Positions 1 through 5,234 of a stretch of DNA of 5,234 bases are shown here, piece after piece. Location of the stretch: contig JAEYRQ010000311.1 of NCBI GenBank assembly GCA_023435545.1, positions 1-5,234 on the forward strand, written 5' to 3'. The DNA is from Pseudomonadota bacterium (lineage in GTDB: Bacteria; Pseudomonadota; Alphaproteobacteria; Rhizobiales; Tepidamorphaceae). The notes under the pieces are model-generated. The model saw only the letters and a list, made by a program, of their open reading frames with translations. It was not told where the DNA came from and ran no database searches. Position 1 is the stretch's first letter. Every line of letters starts with the position of its first letter. Position numbers and translations under genes: made by a program.

Positions 1-1
1 C

Positions 2-1624
2 GGTACCAATTCTCCGCGCATGCTGCATGACCTGGAGGCCGCCAGCAAACGCGACGTCCCCATCGTCGTCTTAAATCCCCTGCGCGACCGGGGCTGGGAG
101 GTTTTTATCAACCCGCAGCATCCAGGCGAAATGCTGACCGGCGACGAAACCCGCATCGCCACCCAATATCACCAGGTACGTTCCGGCGGCGACATTGCCG
201 CGATGGTCGGCATCGCCAAGTGCCTGCTGGCATGGGACGACGAGGCCAAGGGGAATGGCGGTTCGCGCGTGCTGGACGTCGAGTTCATCGCCGAGCATAC
301 CCACGGCTTCGAGGCGTTCGAAGACTATGTCCGGTCGGTCGATTGGACCGAGATCCTGGAGGCGTCGGGCCTGCCGCAGGCCGATCTCGAGGCAGCGGCA
401 CGCACCTATGCCAACGCCAACGCGGTGATCGCGATTTACGGCATGGGCCTCACCCAGCACAAGCTCGGCGTCGACAACGTGCAGATGCTCATCAACCTGC
501 TGCTGATGCGTGGCCAGATCGGCAAGCCCGGAGCCGGCATCTGCCCGGTGCGCGGCCACTCCAACGTGCAGGGGCAGCGCACCGTGGGGATCGCCGAGAA
601 GACCGAATTGGTGCCTCTCGACCGTATGGCCGAGCAGTTCGGGTTCGAGCCGCCGCGCAAGGACGGCATGAACACGATCGAGGCCTGCGAAGCCATCGTG
701 GCAGGTGAGGTGCGCGCCTTCGTCAGTCTCGGCGGCAATTTCCTCCGGGCCATTCCCGAGCGCGAGCTCATGGAGGCGAAATGGCGCGGCCTCGACCTGT
801 CCGTCCAGATCGCCACCAAGCTCAACCGCTCGCACCTGATCACCGCCGGAACGACATATCTGCTGCCGACGCTGGTGCGCTCCGAGATCGACGAGCAGGC
901 GACGGGTCCGCAGATCGTGACGATGGAGGACTCCACGAGCTGCATCCACGCCTCGCGCGGACGCTGGAATCCCGCCAGCGAGCACCTCATGTCTGAACCG
1001 AGGATCGTCGCCGAACTCGCCAAGGCGACACTGCCACCCAACCCAAAGGTGCCTTGGGACGATTGGGTCGGCAACTACGCGCTGGTGCGGGACGCGATCG
1101 AAGCGAGCTTTCCAGAGGATTTCCGCGACTTCAACGGCAGGCTCGACCAGCCGGGCGGATTCCCCCGTCCCCTGCCGGCCCGTGACCGCAGATGGGAGAC
1201 GGACACCGGCAAGGCGAACTTCAAACTGCCGAAGGCGCTGTCAGCGAGCTTCGACGAGAACAATGACCCGGACGTGCTGCGGCTCATCACGCTGCGCTCC
1301 AATGACCAGTTCAACACAACGATCTATGGCTACGCGGACCGTCTGCGCGGCATCCACGGCTCCCGCATGATCGTGATGATGAACCCGAACGATCGGATAC
1401 GACTGGGCATCGCCGAGAACGGGACAGCGCGGATCACCACGGCGGTGGAGGACGGCATCGATCGGACCGTCGGCGGCTTTACGGTCATAGACTACGACGT
1501 GCCGGCCGGCACCTGCGCCGCCTACTATCCCGAATGCAACCCACTGATCCCGCTCTGGCACTACGCCGAGGAAAGCAAGACGCCGGCCGCCAAGTCGGTG
1601 CCCGTGCGCATCGCCGCGGATTGA
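2..1624 (+). CDS. FdhF/YdeP-family molybdopterin oxidoreductase (formate dehydrogenase alpha-like), 5' partial
   Basis: The reading frame is open from base 2, and its first residues (GTNSPRML) match the interior of the FdhF/YdeP family rather than a start, so the ATG at 20 is not the real start. The 540 visible residues would be the C-terminal two thirds of a protein of roughly 760 residues. Visible family marks are GMGLTQHKLG (about residues 147-156), GAGICPVRGHSNVQG (about 177-191), and the C-terminal molybdopterin-dinucleotide-binding domain from about residue 425 with LRSNDQFNTTIYGYADR, ending in SKTPAAKSVPVRI. The family binds bis-MGD molybdenum cofactor and resembles formate dehydrogenase H, but the physiological substrate of YdeP-type proteins is poorly defined. 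The segment that would carry the metal-ligand region lies off the left edge, so activity cannot be judged. The next gene, 29 bases downstream, is a formate/nitrite-type channel, which supports a formate-related role by inference. Confidence 0.9.
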   Translation, partial: GTNSPRMLHDLEAASKRDVPIVVLNPLRDRGWEVFINPQHPGEMLTGDETRIATQYHQVRSGGDIAAMVGIAKCLLAWDDEAKGNGGSRVLDVEFIAEHTHGFEAFEDYVRSVDWTEILEASGLPQADLEAAARTYANANAVIAIYGMGLTQHKLGVDNVQMLINLLLMRGQIGKPGAGICPVRGHSNVQGQRTVGIAEKTELVPLDRMAEQFGFEPPRKDGMNTIEACEAIVAGEVRAFVSLGGNFLRAIPERELMEAKWRGLDLSVQIATKLNRSHLITAGTTYLLPTLVRSEIDEQATGPQIVTMEDSTSCIHASRGRWNPASEHLMSEPRIVAELAKATLPPNPKVPWDDWVGNYALVRDAIEASFPEDFRDFNGRLDQPGGFPRPLPARDRRWETDTGKANFKLPKALSASFDENNDPDVLRLITLRSNDQFNTTIYGYADRLRGIHGSRMIVMMNPNDRIRLGIAENGTARITTAVEDGIDRTVGGFTVIDYDVPAGTCAAYYPECNPLIPLWHYAEESKTPAAKSVPVRIAAD

Positions 1625-1642
1625 GGCGGCGCCTGCGGCTGT

Positions 1643-1647
1643 GGAGG
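1643..1647 (+). promoter_or_regulatory. Ribosome binding site deciding the transporter start
   Basis: GGAGG sits 6 bases before the ATG at 1654. It supports that start over the more upstream ATG at 1534, which would bury 90 bases inside the preceding gene and add a non-homologous arginine-rich N-terminus. Confidence 0.75.
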
Positions 1648-1653
1648 CTGGCG

Positions 1654-2454
1654 ATGGCCGAGCAGACCATGCGGGAACCGCCGGAACTGACCGGCGAGGT
1701 CTTCTCGGCGGTGCAGGACAAGGCGGCGCTGCCACTCTCCTCAATGATCGTGCTGGGCATACTGGCCGGCGTCTATGTCGGTCTGGGCGGGATATTCGCC
1801 ATCATCGCGCTGGCCGGCGCGGAGACGATGCCCTTCGGAGTCGGTCAGGTACTTGCTGGACTGGTCTTCTCGCTAGGACTGGCACTGGTGCTCATCGCCG
1901 GAGCGGAGCTCTTCACCGGCAATACCCTCATGGCAGGACCGCTGGCAGCCGGACGGATCAGCCCGATGACCACGCTGCGCGCCTGGACCGTCGTCTACTT
2001 CGCCAACTTCGCCGGGTCGCTGCTCCTCGCCGTGCTGGTGCTCCTGGCAGGCATGCACGAGGCGGGCGACGGCGCTGTCGGGCGGGCAGCCGTGGACATC
2101 GGCGAAACCAAGACCGGCAACGGCTTCGCCGCCACGCTCGCCAGCGGCGTTCTGGCCAACATGCTCGTGTGCCTCGCTGTGTGGATGGCATATGCAGGAC
2201 ACACAGTGGTCGAGAAGGTCGCCGGCCTGACGCTGCCGATCGCGGCGTTCGTAGCCGCCGGCTTCGAGCATTCCGTCGCCAATATGTACCTGCTGCCCTA
2301 CGCGTTCATGGTCCAGGGTGTCACCTCGGGGGCAGGCACGATTAGCGTGGGCGGCATCGTCGGCAACCTGGTGCCGACGACGATCGGCAACATCATCGGC
2401 GGCGCACTGGTGGCATTGGCCTACTGGCAGGTTTACGTCCGGCGCGAGGACTGA
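1654..2454 (+). CDS. Formate/nitrite transporter (FNT) family channel
   Basis: This is an inner-membrane channel of the FocA/NirC family, which forms pentamers passing formate, nitrite or similar small monovalent anions. The 266-residue product has the usual family length and about six hydrophobic segments. Diagnostic motifs are GAELFTGN (83-90), ANMLVCLAVWM (168-178), GFEHSVANMY (203-212) and GNIIGG (245-250). By motif alignment from memory with E. coli FocA, the pore residues are kept: Phe72, Leu76, Leu86 and Phe199 (constriction residues), Thr88 (Thr91 in FocA) and His206 (His209, the central histidine). It therefore looks like a working channel. It follows the molybdopterin oxidoreductase by 29 bases with no room for a strong promoter, so the two are probably cotranscribed and the substrate is probably formate. 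Nitrite or hydrosulfide cannot be excluded, as family members overlap in selectivity. Confidence 0.92.
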   Translation: MAEQTMREPPELTGEVFSAVQDKAALPLSSMIVLGILAGVYVGLGGIFAIIALAGAETMPFGVGQVLAGLVFSLGLALVLIAGAELFTGNTLMAGPLAAGRISPMTTLRAWTVVYFANFAGSLLLAVLVLLAGMHEAGDGAVGRAAVDIGETKTGNGFAATLASGVLANMLVCLAVWMAYAGHTVVEKVAGLTLPIAAFVAAGFEHSVANMYLLPYAFMVQGVTSGAGTISVGGIVGNLVPTTIGNIIGGALVALAYWQVYVRRED

Positions 2455-2472
2455 ACGCCGGGTCGCAAACCT

Positions 2473-3117
2473 TCACGCCGTGTTCAACTCTGCCGCCGTG
2501 CGCCGCACCAGCCGCAGGTCTTGCAGGAATCCGCGAAGCCGCTCCTCGCGTGCCGCATCGCGCCGCATGCGCAGCAGCGCGGACGGGTGAATGGTGACGA
2601 GCGCCGGCGTGCCGTCCTCCAGGCTGTGGATCCTGCCGCGCATGCGCGAAATAACGATGGTCCGGCCGAACAGGCTCCGGCCCGCGGTCGCGCCGAGAGC
2701 GACGATCACCCGCGGGCGGACGATCTGCCGCTCGAGGTCGAGCCACCAGCGGCAGCGGTCGATCTCGCCGGCATTCGGGCGCTGATGGATGCGGCGCTTG
2801 CCTCGCATCTCATGCTTGAAGTGCTTCACTGCGTTGGTGAGGAAAATCGATCGCCGATCGATCCCAGCCTCACGGAATGCCTTGTCGAGAAGACGCCCGG
2901 CGGGACCGACGAACGGCTCGCCCGCCCGATCCTCCTGGTCCCCCGGCTGTTCTCCCACCATCATGATATCGGCCCCTGCGCTGCCGGCGCCGGGTACGAC
3001 CTGCGTGGCATGGCGATACAGCGGGCAGCGGGTGCAGGCCGCCTCGGCCGCAGTCAACGCCTTCAGCGTCGCCGGGCGCGGCGCGTCATCGGCCTGACTC
3101 GCAGTGTCCGCGGTCAC
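2473..3117 (-). CDS. udgX: UdgX-type uracil-DNA glycosylase (family 4-like, covalent His type)
   Basis: This 214-residue protein belongs to the uracil-DNA glycosylase superfamily. It has the family 4/UdgX motif GEQPGDQED (55-63) followed by [10 protein letters not shown] (69-78), and the second active-site motif HPSAL (177-181). The decisive mark is GKRRIH (106-111): a loop with KRRIH is specific to UdgX, whose histidine (His109 in Mycobacterium smegmatis) attacks the abasic sugar after uracil removal and leaves the enzyme covalently bound to DNA. Here that residue is His111. Iron-sulfur ligands are Cys28, Cys31 and Cys122. The protein has only these three cysteines, and where ordinary family 4 enzymes have the remaining one (NAVKC-like) it reads NAVKH, so His99 may be the fourth ligand (inference). 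The start is a GTG sharing GTGA with the stop of the upstream gene, implying translational coupling. The Shine-Dalgarno-like AAGGAGG is only 1 base away, so a slightly downstream start such as TTG at 3057 is possible. Confidence 0.9.
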   Translation of the reverse strand: MTADTASQADDAPRPATLKALTAAEAACTRCPLYRHATQVVPGAGSAGADIMMVGEQPGDQEDRAGEPFVGPAGRLLDKAFREAGIDRRSIFLTNAVKHFKHEMRGKRRIHQRPNAGEIDRCRWWLDLERQIVRPRVIVALGATAGRSLFGRTIVISRMRGRIHSLEDGTPALVTIHPSALLRMRRDAAREERLRGFLQDLRLVRRTAAELNTA

Positions 3118-3464
3118 TCCTCCTTCCCGTCCTCCCGATCGAGCCCAATTGGACGATCCTCAGCCTGGCGTCTGACCGCTTCCTCCGTCGGATCCAATCC
3201 GTCGGCGGTTTCGCCGCGATCGAAGGTGCGCTCGCTCACCGGACGGTCGCGGGTGCTCTTCCACTGTTCGTCAGGTTCCATCTCGCCGGGCTGCGCCTCG
3301 CCCGCCGCGCCGTCGTCGAGCGGCAGTTCATCGGGCGACCGCAGGACGGCCGGTTCGCGCTGGCGGCCCGTCGGGGTCGCTGCGGTGTGATCGGCGAAAG
3401 GAACCTCGCCTTCCCGCGCGAACTCGTGGTTTTGATTTCTCTGTGTCGGGCGTACGCGCACCAT
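3114..3464 (-). CDS. Hypothetical acidic, probably disordered protein upstream of udgX
   Basis: I do not recognise a family for this 116-residue product. It is rich in Glu, Asp, Arg and Pro, has no cysteine, one tryptophan, and no membrane segment or signal peptide, so it is likely soluble and largely unstructured. The C-terminal third (ETADGLDPTEEAVRRQAEDR) is the part most likely to form a helix. The ATG at 3464 is chosen because AGGAG lies 8 bases upstream and a predicted EcfG promoter would start transcription about 26 bases before it; the longer frame starting at 3509 would begin upstream of that promoter. Its last codon overlaps the start of the uracil-DNA glycosylase gene by 4 bases, so the two are almost certainly one operon. 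A role in stress survival is inferred only from promoter and neighbours. A competing frame on the same strand (3328-3645) has a composition typical of a GC-rich shadow. Confidence 0.7.
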   Translation of the reverse strand: MVRVRPTQRNQNHEFAREGEVPFADHTAATPTGRQREPAVLRSPDELPLDDGAAGEAQPGEMEPDEQWKSTRDRPVSERTFDRGETADGLDPTEEAVRRQAEDRPIGLDREDGKEE

Positions 3465-3472
3465 TGCCTTGT

Positions 3473-3477
3473 CTCCT
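3473..3477 (-). promoter_or_regulatory. Ribosome binding site of the acidic hypothetical gene
   Basis: On the minus strand AGGAG within AAAGGAGA lies 8 bases before the ATG at 3464. It fixes that start rather than the in-frame ATG at 3509. Confidence 0.7.
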
Positions 3478-3496
3478 TTGGGGATCCTGGCTGGCC

Positions 3497-3522
3497 AACG
3501 CTGCCTCACTCACGGCGGTTCC
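3497..3522 (-). promoter_or_regulatory. Predicted EcfG (general stress sigma factor) promoter, leftward
   Basis: On the minus strand GGAAC (3522-3518) is followed after exactly 17 bases by CGTT (3500-3497). This matches the known alphaproteobacterial EcfG consensus GGAAC-N16/17-CGTT at every defined base. The predicted transcription start near 3490 gives a leader of about 26 bases to the ATG at 3464, so it would drive the acidic hypothetical gene and udgX. Confidence 0.75.
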
Positions 3523-3533
3523 CCGGTTCGGAC

Positions 3534-3558
3534 GGAACCGTCCCGCCAGCCAATCGTT
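3534..3558 (+). promoter_or_regulatory. Predicted EcfG promoter, rightward
   Basis: GGAAC (3534-3538) is followed after 16 bases by CGTT (3555-3558), a full match to the EcfG consensus. Transcription predicted to begin near 3565 gives a leader of about 29 bases to the DUF2934 start. Its -35 element is part of a 7-base inverted repeat with the -35 of the leftward promoter (CGGTTCC 3516-3522, GGAACCG 3534-3540). Confidence 0.75.
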
Positions 3559-3593
3559 GCCTGCTCGAACCCCTAGCCACGACGGAGAGACCA

Positions 3594-3902
3594 ATGGACC
3601 GCGCCGATGACGCCGAACTCGAGCTGCGCATCGAGAAGCGCGCACGCAGCCTGTGGGAGGGCGAAGGTCGCCCCTCCGGTCGGGCCGAGGAATATCGCGA
3701 GAAGGCGCGCCTGCTGATCGCGATTGAGGACAATCCGCATGCTGCCACCGAGCCGGTTCCCACGTCGGCGGCCGAGGTTCGCAATGCGGAGGTCGAGCCG
3801 ATCGAGGCGGTCGAGAACCAGGGCGAGTTTCCGACCCTAACCGACCAGGGCGAGGAGCGTACCGCTCCCAGGCGCCGCGGCGGCGGCCAGAACTCGGGAT
3901 AG
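3594..3902 (+). CDS. DUF2934 domain-containing small protein
   Basis: The 102-residue product has a DUF2934 core at about residues 12-45: RIEKRARSLWEGEGRPSG followed by a helix (EEYREKARLLIAIE). This short alpha-helical domain, with its conserved LWExEGRPxG pattern, is common in alphaproteobacteria and has no established biochemical function. The rest is an acidic, low-complexity tail (residues 50-90) ending in a basic glycine-rich stretch (PRRRGGGQ), so the protein is probably part disordered. There is no signal peptide or membrane segment. The ATG at 3594 is favoured over the in-frame ATG at 3387 because GGAG lies 6 bases upstream, the domain begins right after it, and the predicted stress promoter lies 36 bases before it. 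It is divergent from the acidic hypothetical/udgX operon and convergent with the dehydrogenase gene. A general-stress role is inferred from the promoter. Confidence 0.85.
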   Translation: MDRADDAELELRIEKRARSLWEGEGRPSGRAEEYREKARLLIAIEDNPHAATEPVPTSAAEVRNAEVEPIEAVENQGEFPTLTDQGEERTAPRRRGGGQNSG

Positions 3903-3938
3903 CGGAACTGAGGGTGTAGCGATCGGCCGTGAACCCTT

Positions 3939-3964
3939 TGGTCGGCTCGCTCAGGAGCCGACCA
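3939..3964. terminator. Inverted repeat at the convergent gene junction, possible bidirectional terminator
   Basis: A perfect 10-bp inverted repeat, TGGTCGGCTC (3939-3948) and GAGCCGACCA (3955-3964), encloses a 6-base loop. It lies between the ends of the DUF2934 gene and the dehydrogenase gene and includes the dehydrogenase stop codon. The stem is strong and GC-rich, but no T-run follows it on either strand, so it is not a textbook intrinsic terminator. It may instead block or stabilise the 3' ends of both transcripts. Confidence 0.45.
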
Positions 3965-4802
3965 GCGTGCCGCCGTTGGGATGGAGGATCTGGCCGGTCA
4001 TGTAGGACGCGTCCTCGCTGGCCAGGAACACGTAGCAGGACGCCACCTCGTTCGGCTGCCCGGCCCGGCCCATCGGGGCGCTCGACCCGTGCGAGGCGAC
4101 CTTCTCGGCATCGAAGGAGGCGGGGATCAGCGGCGTCCAGATCGGACCGGGCGCAACCCCATTGACCCGTATGCCGCGATCGACAAGCAGCTTGGACAGC
4201 GATCGGGTGAGCGCGACGACGGCACCCCGCGTCGCCGAGTAGTCGACCATGGTCGGATAGCCCTGGTAGGCGGTGATCGACGTGGTGTTGAGGATCGACC
4301 CGCCGGACGGAAGGTGCGGCAGCGCCGCCTGGGTCATGTAGAAGTAGCCGAAAACATTGGTGCGGAACGTGCGTTCCAGCTGGTCCGGATGCAGCTCAGT
4401 GAAGTCGTCGACCTCGTGCTGCTCGGCGGCGTTGTTGACGAGGATGTCGAGCCGGCCGAAGGCGCCGATCACCTGCTCGACCGCATCACGGCAGAACGCC
4501 TTGTCGCCGATGTCGCCCGCGATGCGCAACGCCTTGCGACCCTCGGCCTCAATCAGCCCGACGGTCTCTTCAGCGTCCTTATGCTCTTCCAAATAGACAA
4601 TCGCCACGTCCGCTCCTTCCCGCGCCATGGCGACGGCGACCGCGCGGCCGATGCCGCTGTCGCCGCCGGTCACCAGCGCCGCACGGTCGGCGAGTCGGCC
4701 CACGCCGGGGAAGCGTGGCTCGTAGTCCGGCGCCGGGTCCATCCGGTATTCGCGGCCCGGCTGAACGGCCTGTTCCTGGGCTGGCTGCAGATTGCTCGAC
4801 AT
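3951..4802 (-). CDS. Short-chain dehydrogenase/reductase of the YghA/YdaD (general stress) type, with Arg at the catalytic Lys position
   Basis: The 283-residue product is an NAD(P)-dependent SDR of the extended-N-terminus subgroup that includes E. coli YghA and B. subtilis stress protein YdaD. The N-terminal tail has the usual MDPAPDYEP pattern (21-29). The cofactor-binding glycine motif is TGGDSGIGR (45-53), the structural motif NNAAEQ is at 123-128, and the active-site Asn149, Ser175 and Tyr188 are in place. The C-terminus (HPNGGT, 274-279) is typical. The YxxxK signature reads YSATR, with Arg192 (codon CGG) where catalytic Lys is expected, so activity may be altered. The ATG at 4802 is chosen because AGGAG is 8 bases upstream and family similarity begins just after it; the longer frame to 4958 would begin upstream of the predicted promoter. 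The substrate is unknown; relatives are linked to aldehyde or sugar-alcohol redox and to osmotic, heat or oxidative stress. Confidence 0.92.
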   Translation of the reverse strand: MSSNLQPAQEQAVQPGREYRMDPAPDYEPRFPGVGRLADRAALVTGGDSGIGRAVAVAMAREGADVAIVYLEEHKDAEETVGLIEAEGRKALRIAGDIGDKAFCRDAVEQVIGAFGRLDILVNNAAEQHEVDDFTELHPDQLERTFRTNVFGYFYMTQAALPHLPSGGSILNTTSITAYQGYPTMVDYSATRGAVVALTRSLSKLLVDRGIRVNGVAPGPIWTPLIPASFDAEKVASHGSSAPMGRAGQPNEVASCYVFLASEDASYMTGQILHPNGGTLVGS

Positions 4803-4810
4803 CGCTGTTT

Positions 4811-4815
4811 CTCCT
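4811..4815 (-). promoter_or_regulatory. Ribosome binding site of the dehydrogenase gene
   Basis: AGGAG on the minus strand, inside AGAGGAGAAA, lies 8 bases before the ATG at 4802 and rules against the start at 4958. Confidence 0.75.
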
Positions 4816-4838
4816 CTGGCCTCGGACACCTCGTGACC

Positions 4839-4864
4839 AACGGCGGCTGCGGGGGGAATGTTCC
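4839..4864 (-). promoter_or_regulatory. Predicted EcfG promoter of the dehydrogenase gene
   Basis: On the minus strand GGAAC (4864-4860) and CGTT (4842-4839) are separated by exactly 17 bases, a full consensus match. The predicted transcription start near 4832 leaves a leader of about 30 bases before the ATG at 4802, the same geometry as at the other two perfect sites. Confidence 0.75.
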
Positions 4865-4878
4865 CGCGCGACGGCGGC

Positions 4879-4903
4879 GGAACAATCGGAAGGCAGCAGC
4901 ATT
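4879..4903 (+). promoter_or_regulatory. Possible EcfG-like promoter of the FMN reductase gene, one mismatch
   Basis: GGAAC (4879-4883) is followed after 16 bases by CATT (4900-4903), one base away from CGTT. Predicted transcription from about 4910 would give a leader near 39 bases to the GTG at 4949. It is weaker evidence than the three perfect sites and rests partly on its symmetry with the divergent dehydrogenase promoter. Confidence 0.45.
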
Positions 4904-4948
4904 GGGACGACGAGGGCGTCGGGCCAACCGAAACGCCAGGAGACCGTT

Positions 4949-5234
4949 GTGCTGACATCGTACGCGATCAATTGCACGCTCAAGGTGGCGGACAAGGGAG
5001 ACTCGTCGACCGAGGCGATGCTCTCGGACATCCTGAGAAAGCTGGCGTCATGCGGCGCCCCCGGCCGCTCCATCCGCGCGGTCGATTTCGAGATTCTTCC
5101 CGGCGTCACCTCCGACGAAGGTCCGCGGGATGACTGGCCGGCGATCCGTTCTGAGATCCTGGACGCCGACCTCCTGGTGATCGGCACCCCGATCTGGCTC
5201 GGCCAGCCCTCCAGCGTCTGCCACAGGGTGCTGG
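4949..5234 (+). CDS. Flavodoxin-family / NADPH-dependent FMN reductase-like protein, 3' partial
   Basis: The frame is open from a GTG at 4949 to the right edge and shows the first 95 residues. AGGAG at 4938-4942 lies 6 bases before the GTG. The sequence has the layout of a flavodoxin-like FMN-binding fold: a first strand ending in INCTLK (7-12), a Ser-Ser-Thr phosphate-loop segment (19-21), a helix, the segment PGVTSDEG (51-58), DDWPAIRSEIL (61-71), then ADLLVIGTPIWLGQPSS (73-89). TPIWLGxxS is the flavin-binding strand-loop typical of the NADPH-dependent FMN reductase group. Such proteins reduce flavin or quinones in the cytoplasm with NAD(P)H; the exact substrate cannot be read here, and the C-terminal half is missing. 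It is divergent from the dehydrogenase gene and may share stress control with it. Confidence 0.85.
   Translation, partial: MLTSYAINCTLKVADKGDSSTEAMLSDILRKLASCGAPGRSIRAVDFEILPGVTSDEGPRDDWPAIRSEILDADLLVIGTPIWLGQPSSVCHRVL

Noticed and set aside
848..873. GGAAC followed about 16 bases later by CGCT inside the oxidoreductase gene
   Set aside because: The -10 part does not match CGTT, it is within coding sequence, and no gene start follows.
71..985. 304-residue open frame on the minus strand opposite the molybdopterin oxidoreductase
   Set aside because: It mirrors a clearly conserved gene on the plus strand; its His/Arg/Gly/Leu-rich composition is typical of antisense frames in GC-rich DNA and it shows no recognisable domain.
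2452..2486. Short TGAAC/GTTCA inverted repeat at the transporter-udgX junction as a terminator
   Set aside because: Arms are only 5 bases with a 25-base loop and no T-run; the 18-base gap between the convergent genes shows no credible terminator.
2521..3390. 289-residue open frame on the plus strand across udgX and its upstream gene
   Set aside because: It is antisense to the well-supported UdgX motifs and has low-complexity Arg/Ser-rich sequence without a family signal or ribosome site.
4364..4377. GGAACG-TG-CGTTCC inverted repeat that resembles sigma-factor boxes
   Set aside because: It lies inside the dehydrogenase coding region (residues around Arg144-Thr148), and the spacing between boxes is far too short for a promoter.
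3981..4955. 324-residue open frame on the plus strand opposite the dehydrogenase
   Set aside because: The minus strand carries intact SDR motifs; this frame is a shadow and also runs through the predicted promoter region.
4803..4958. 52-residue N-terminal extension of the dehydrogenase
   Set aside because: It would start upstream of the predicted promoter, contains no family similarity, and a strong ribosome site precedes the internal ATG at 4802.
4579..5187. 202-residue open frame on the minus strand opposite the FMN reductase start
   Set aside because: The plus strand has conserved flavodoxin-fold motifs and a good ribosome site; this frame has only Arg/Ser-rich shadow sequence.

Overview
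This window is GC-rich, densely packed DNA from what is probably an alphaproteobacterium (Hyphomicrobiales or Sphingomonadales-like). The strongest clue is not one gene but the regulatory DNA. Two divergent intergenic regions carry sites of the form GGAAC-N16/17-CGTT, the promoter signature of EcfG, the sigma factor of the alphaproteobacterial general stress response (PhyR-NepR-EcfG). The gene types fit this: a DUF2934 protein, a YghA/YdaD-like stress dehydrogenase and a UdgX glycosylase. The genus cannot be fixed from the sequence alone.

Layout. Positions 2-1624 (+) hold the C-terminal two thirds of an FdhF/YdeP-family molybdopterin oxidoreductase, cut by the left edge. It is followed after 29 bases by a formate/nitrite transporter (1654-2454, +), so the two look like an operon for formate or a related small anion. 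Convergent to it are a UdgX-type uracil-DNA glycosylase (2473-3117, -) and, upstream of that with a 4-base overlap, an acidic hypothetical protein (3114-3464, -). A divergent promoter region (3465-3593) separates these from a DUF2934 protein (3594-3902, +). This gene runs convergently, across a 10-bp-stem inverted repeat, into a short-chain dehydrogenase (3951-4802, -). A second divergent promoter region (4803-4948) separates the dehydrogenase from a flavodoxin-like FMN reductase (4949 to the right edge, +).

How it works together. The right half reads as two back-to-back stress-response modules of the same design: divergent genes, GGAAC -35 elements facing away from each other 11 to 14 bp apart, and predicted short leaders (about 26-40 nt). 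Three of the four promoter sites match the consensus exactly; the fourth (for the FMN reductase) has one mismatch. If the calls are right, a DNA-repair enzyme that links itself covalently to DNA, two redox enzymes and two small charged proteins are all switched on by the general stress response. The dehydrogenase has Arg in place of the usual catalytic Lys. I see no mobile element, CRISPR array, tRNA or rRNA.
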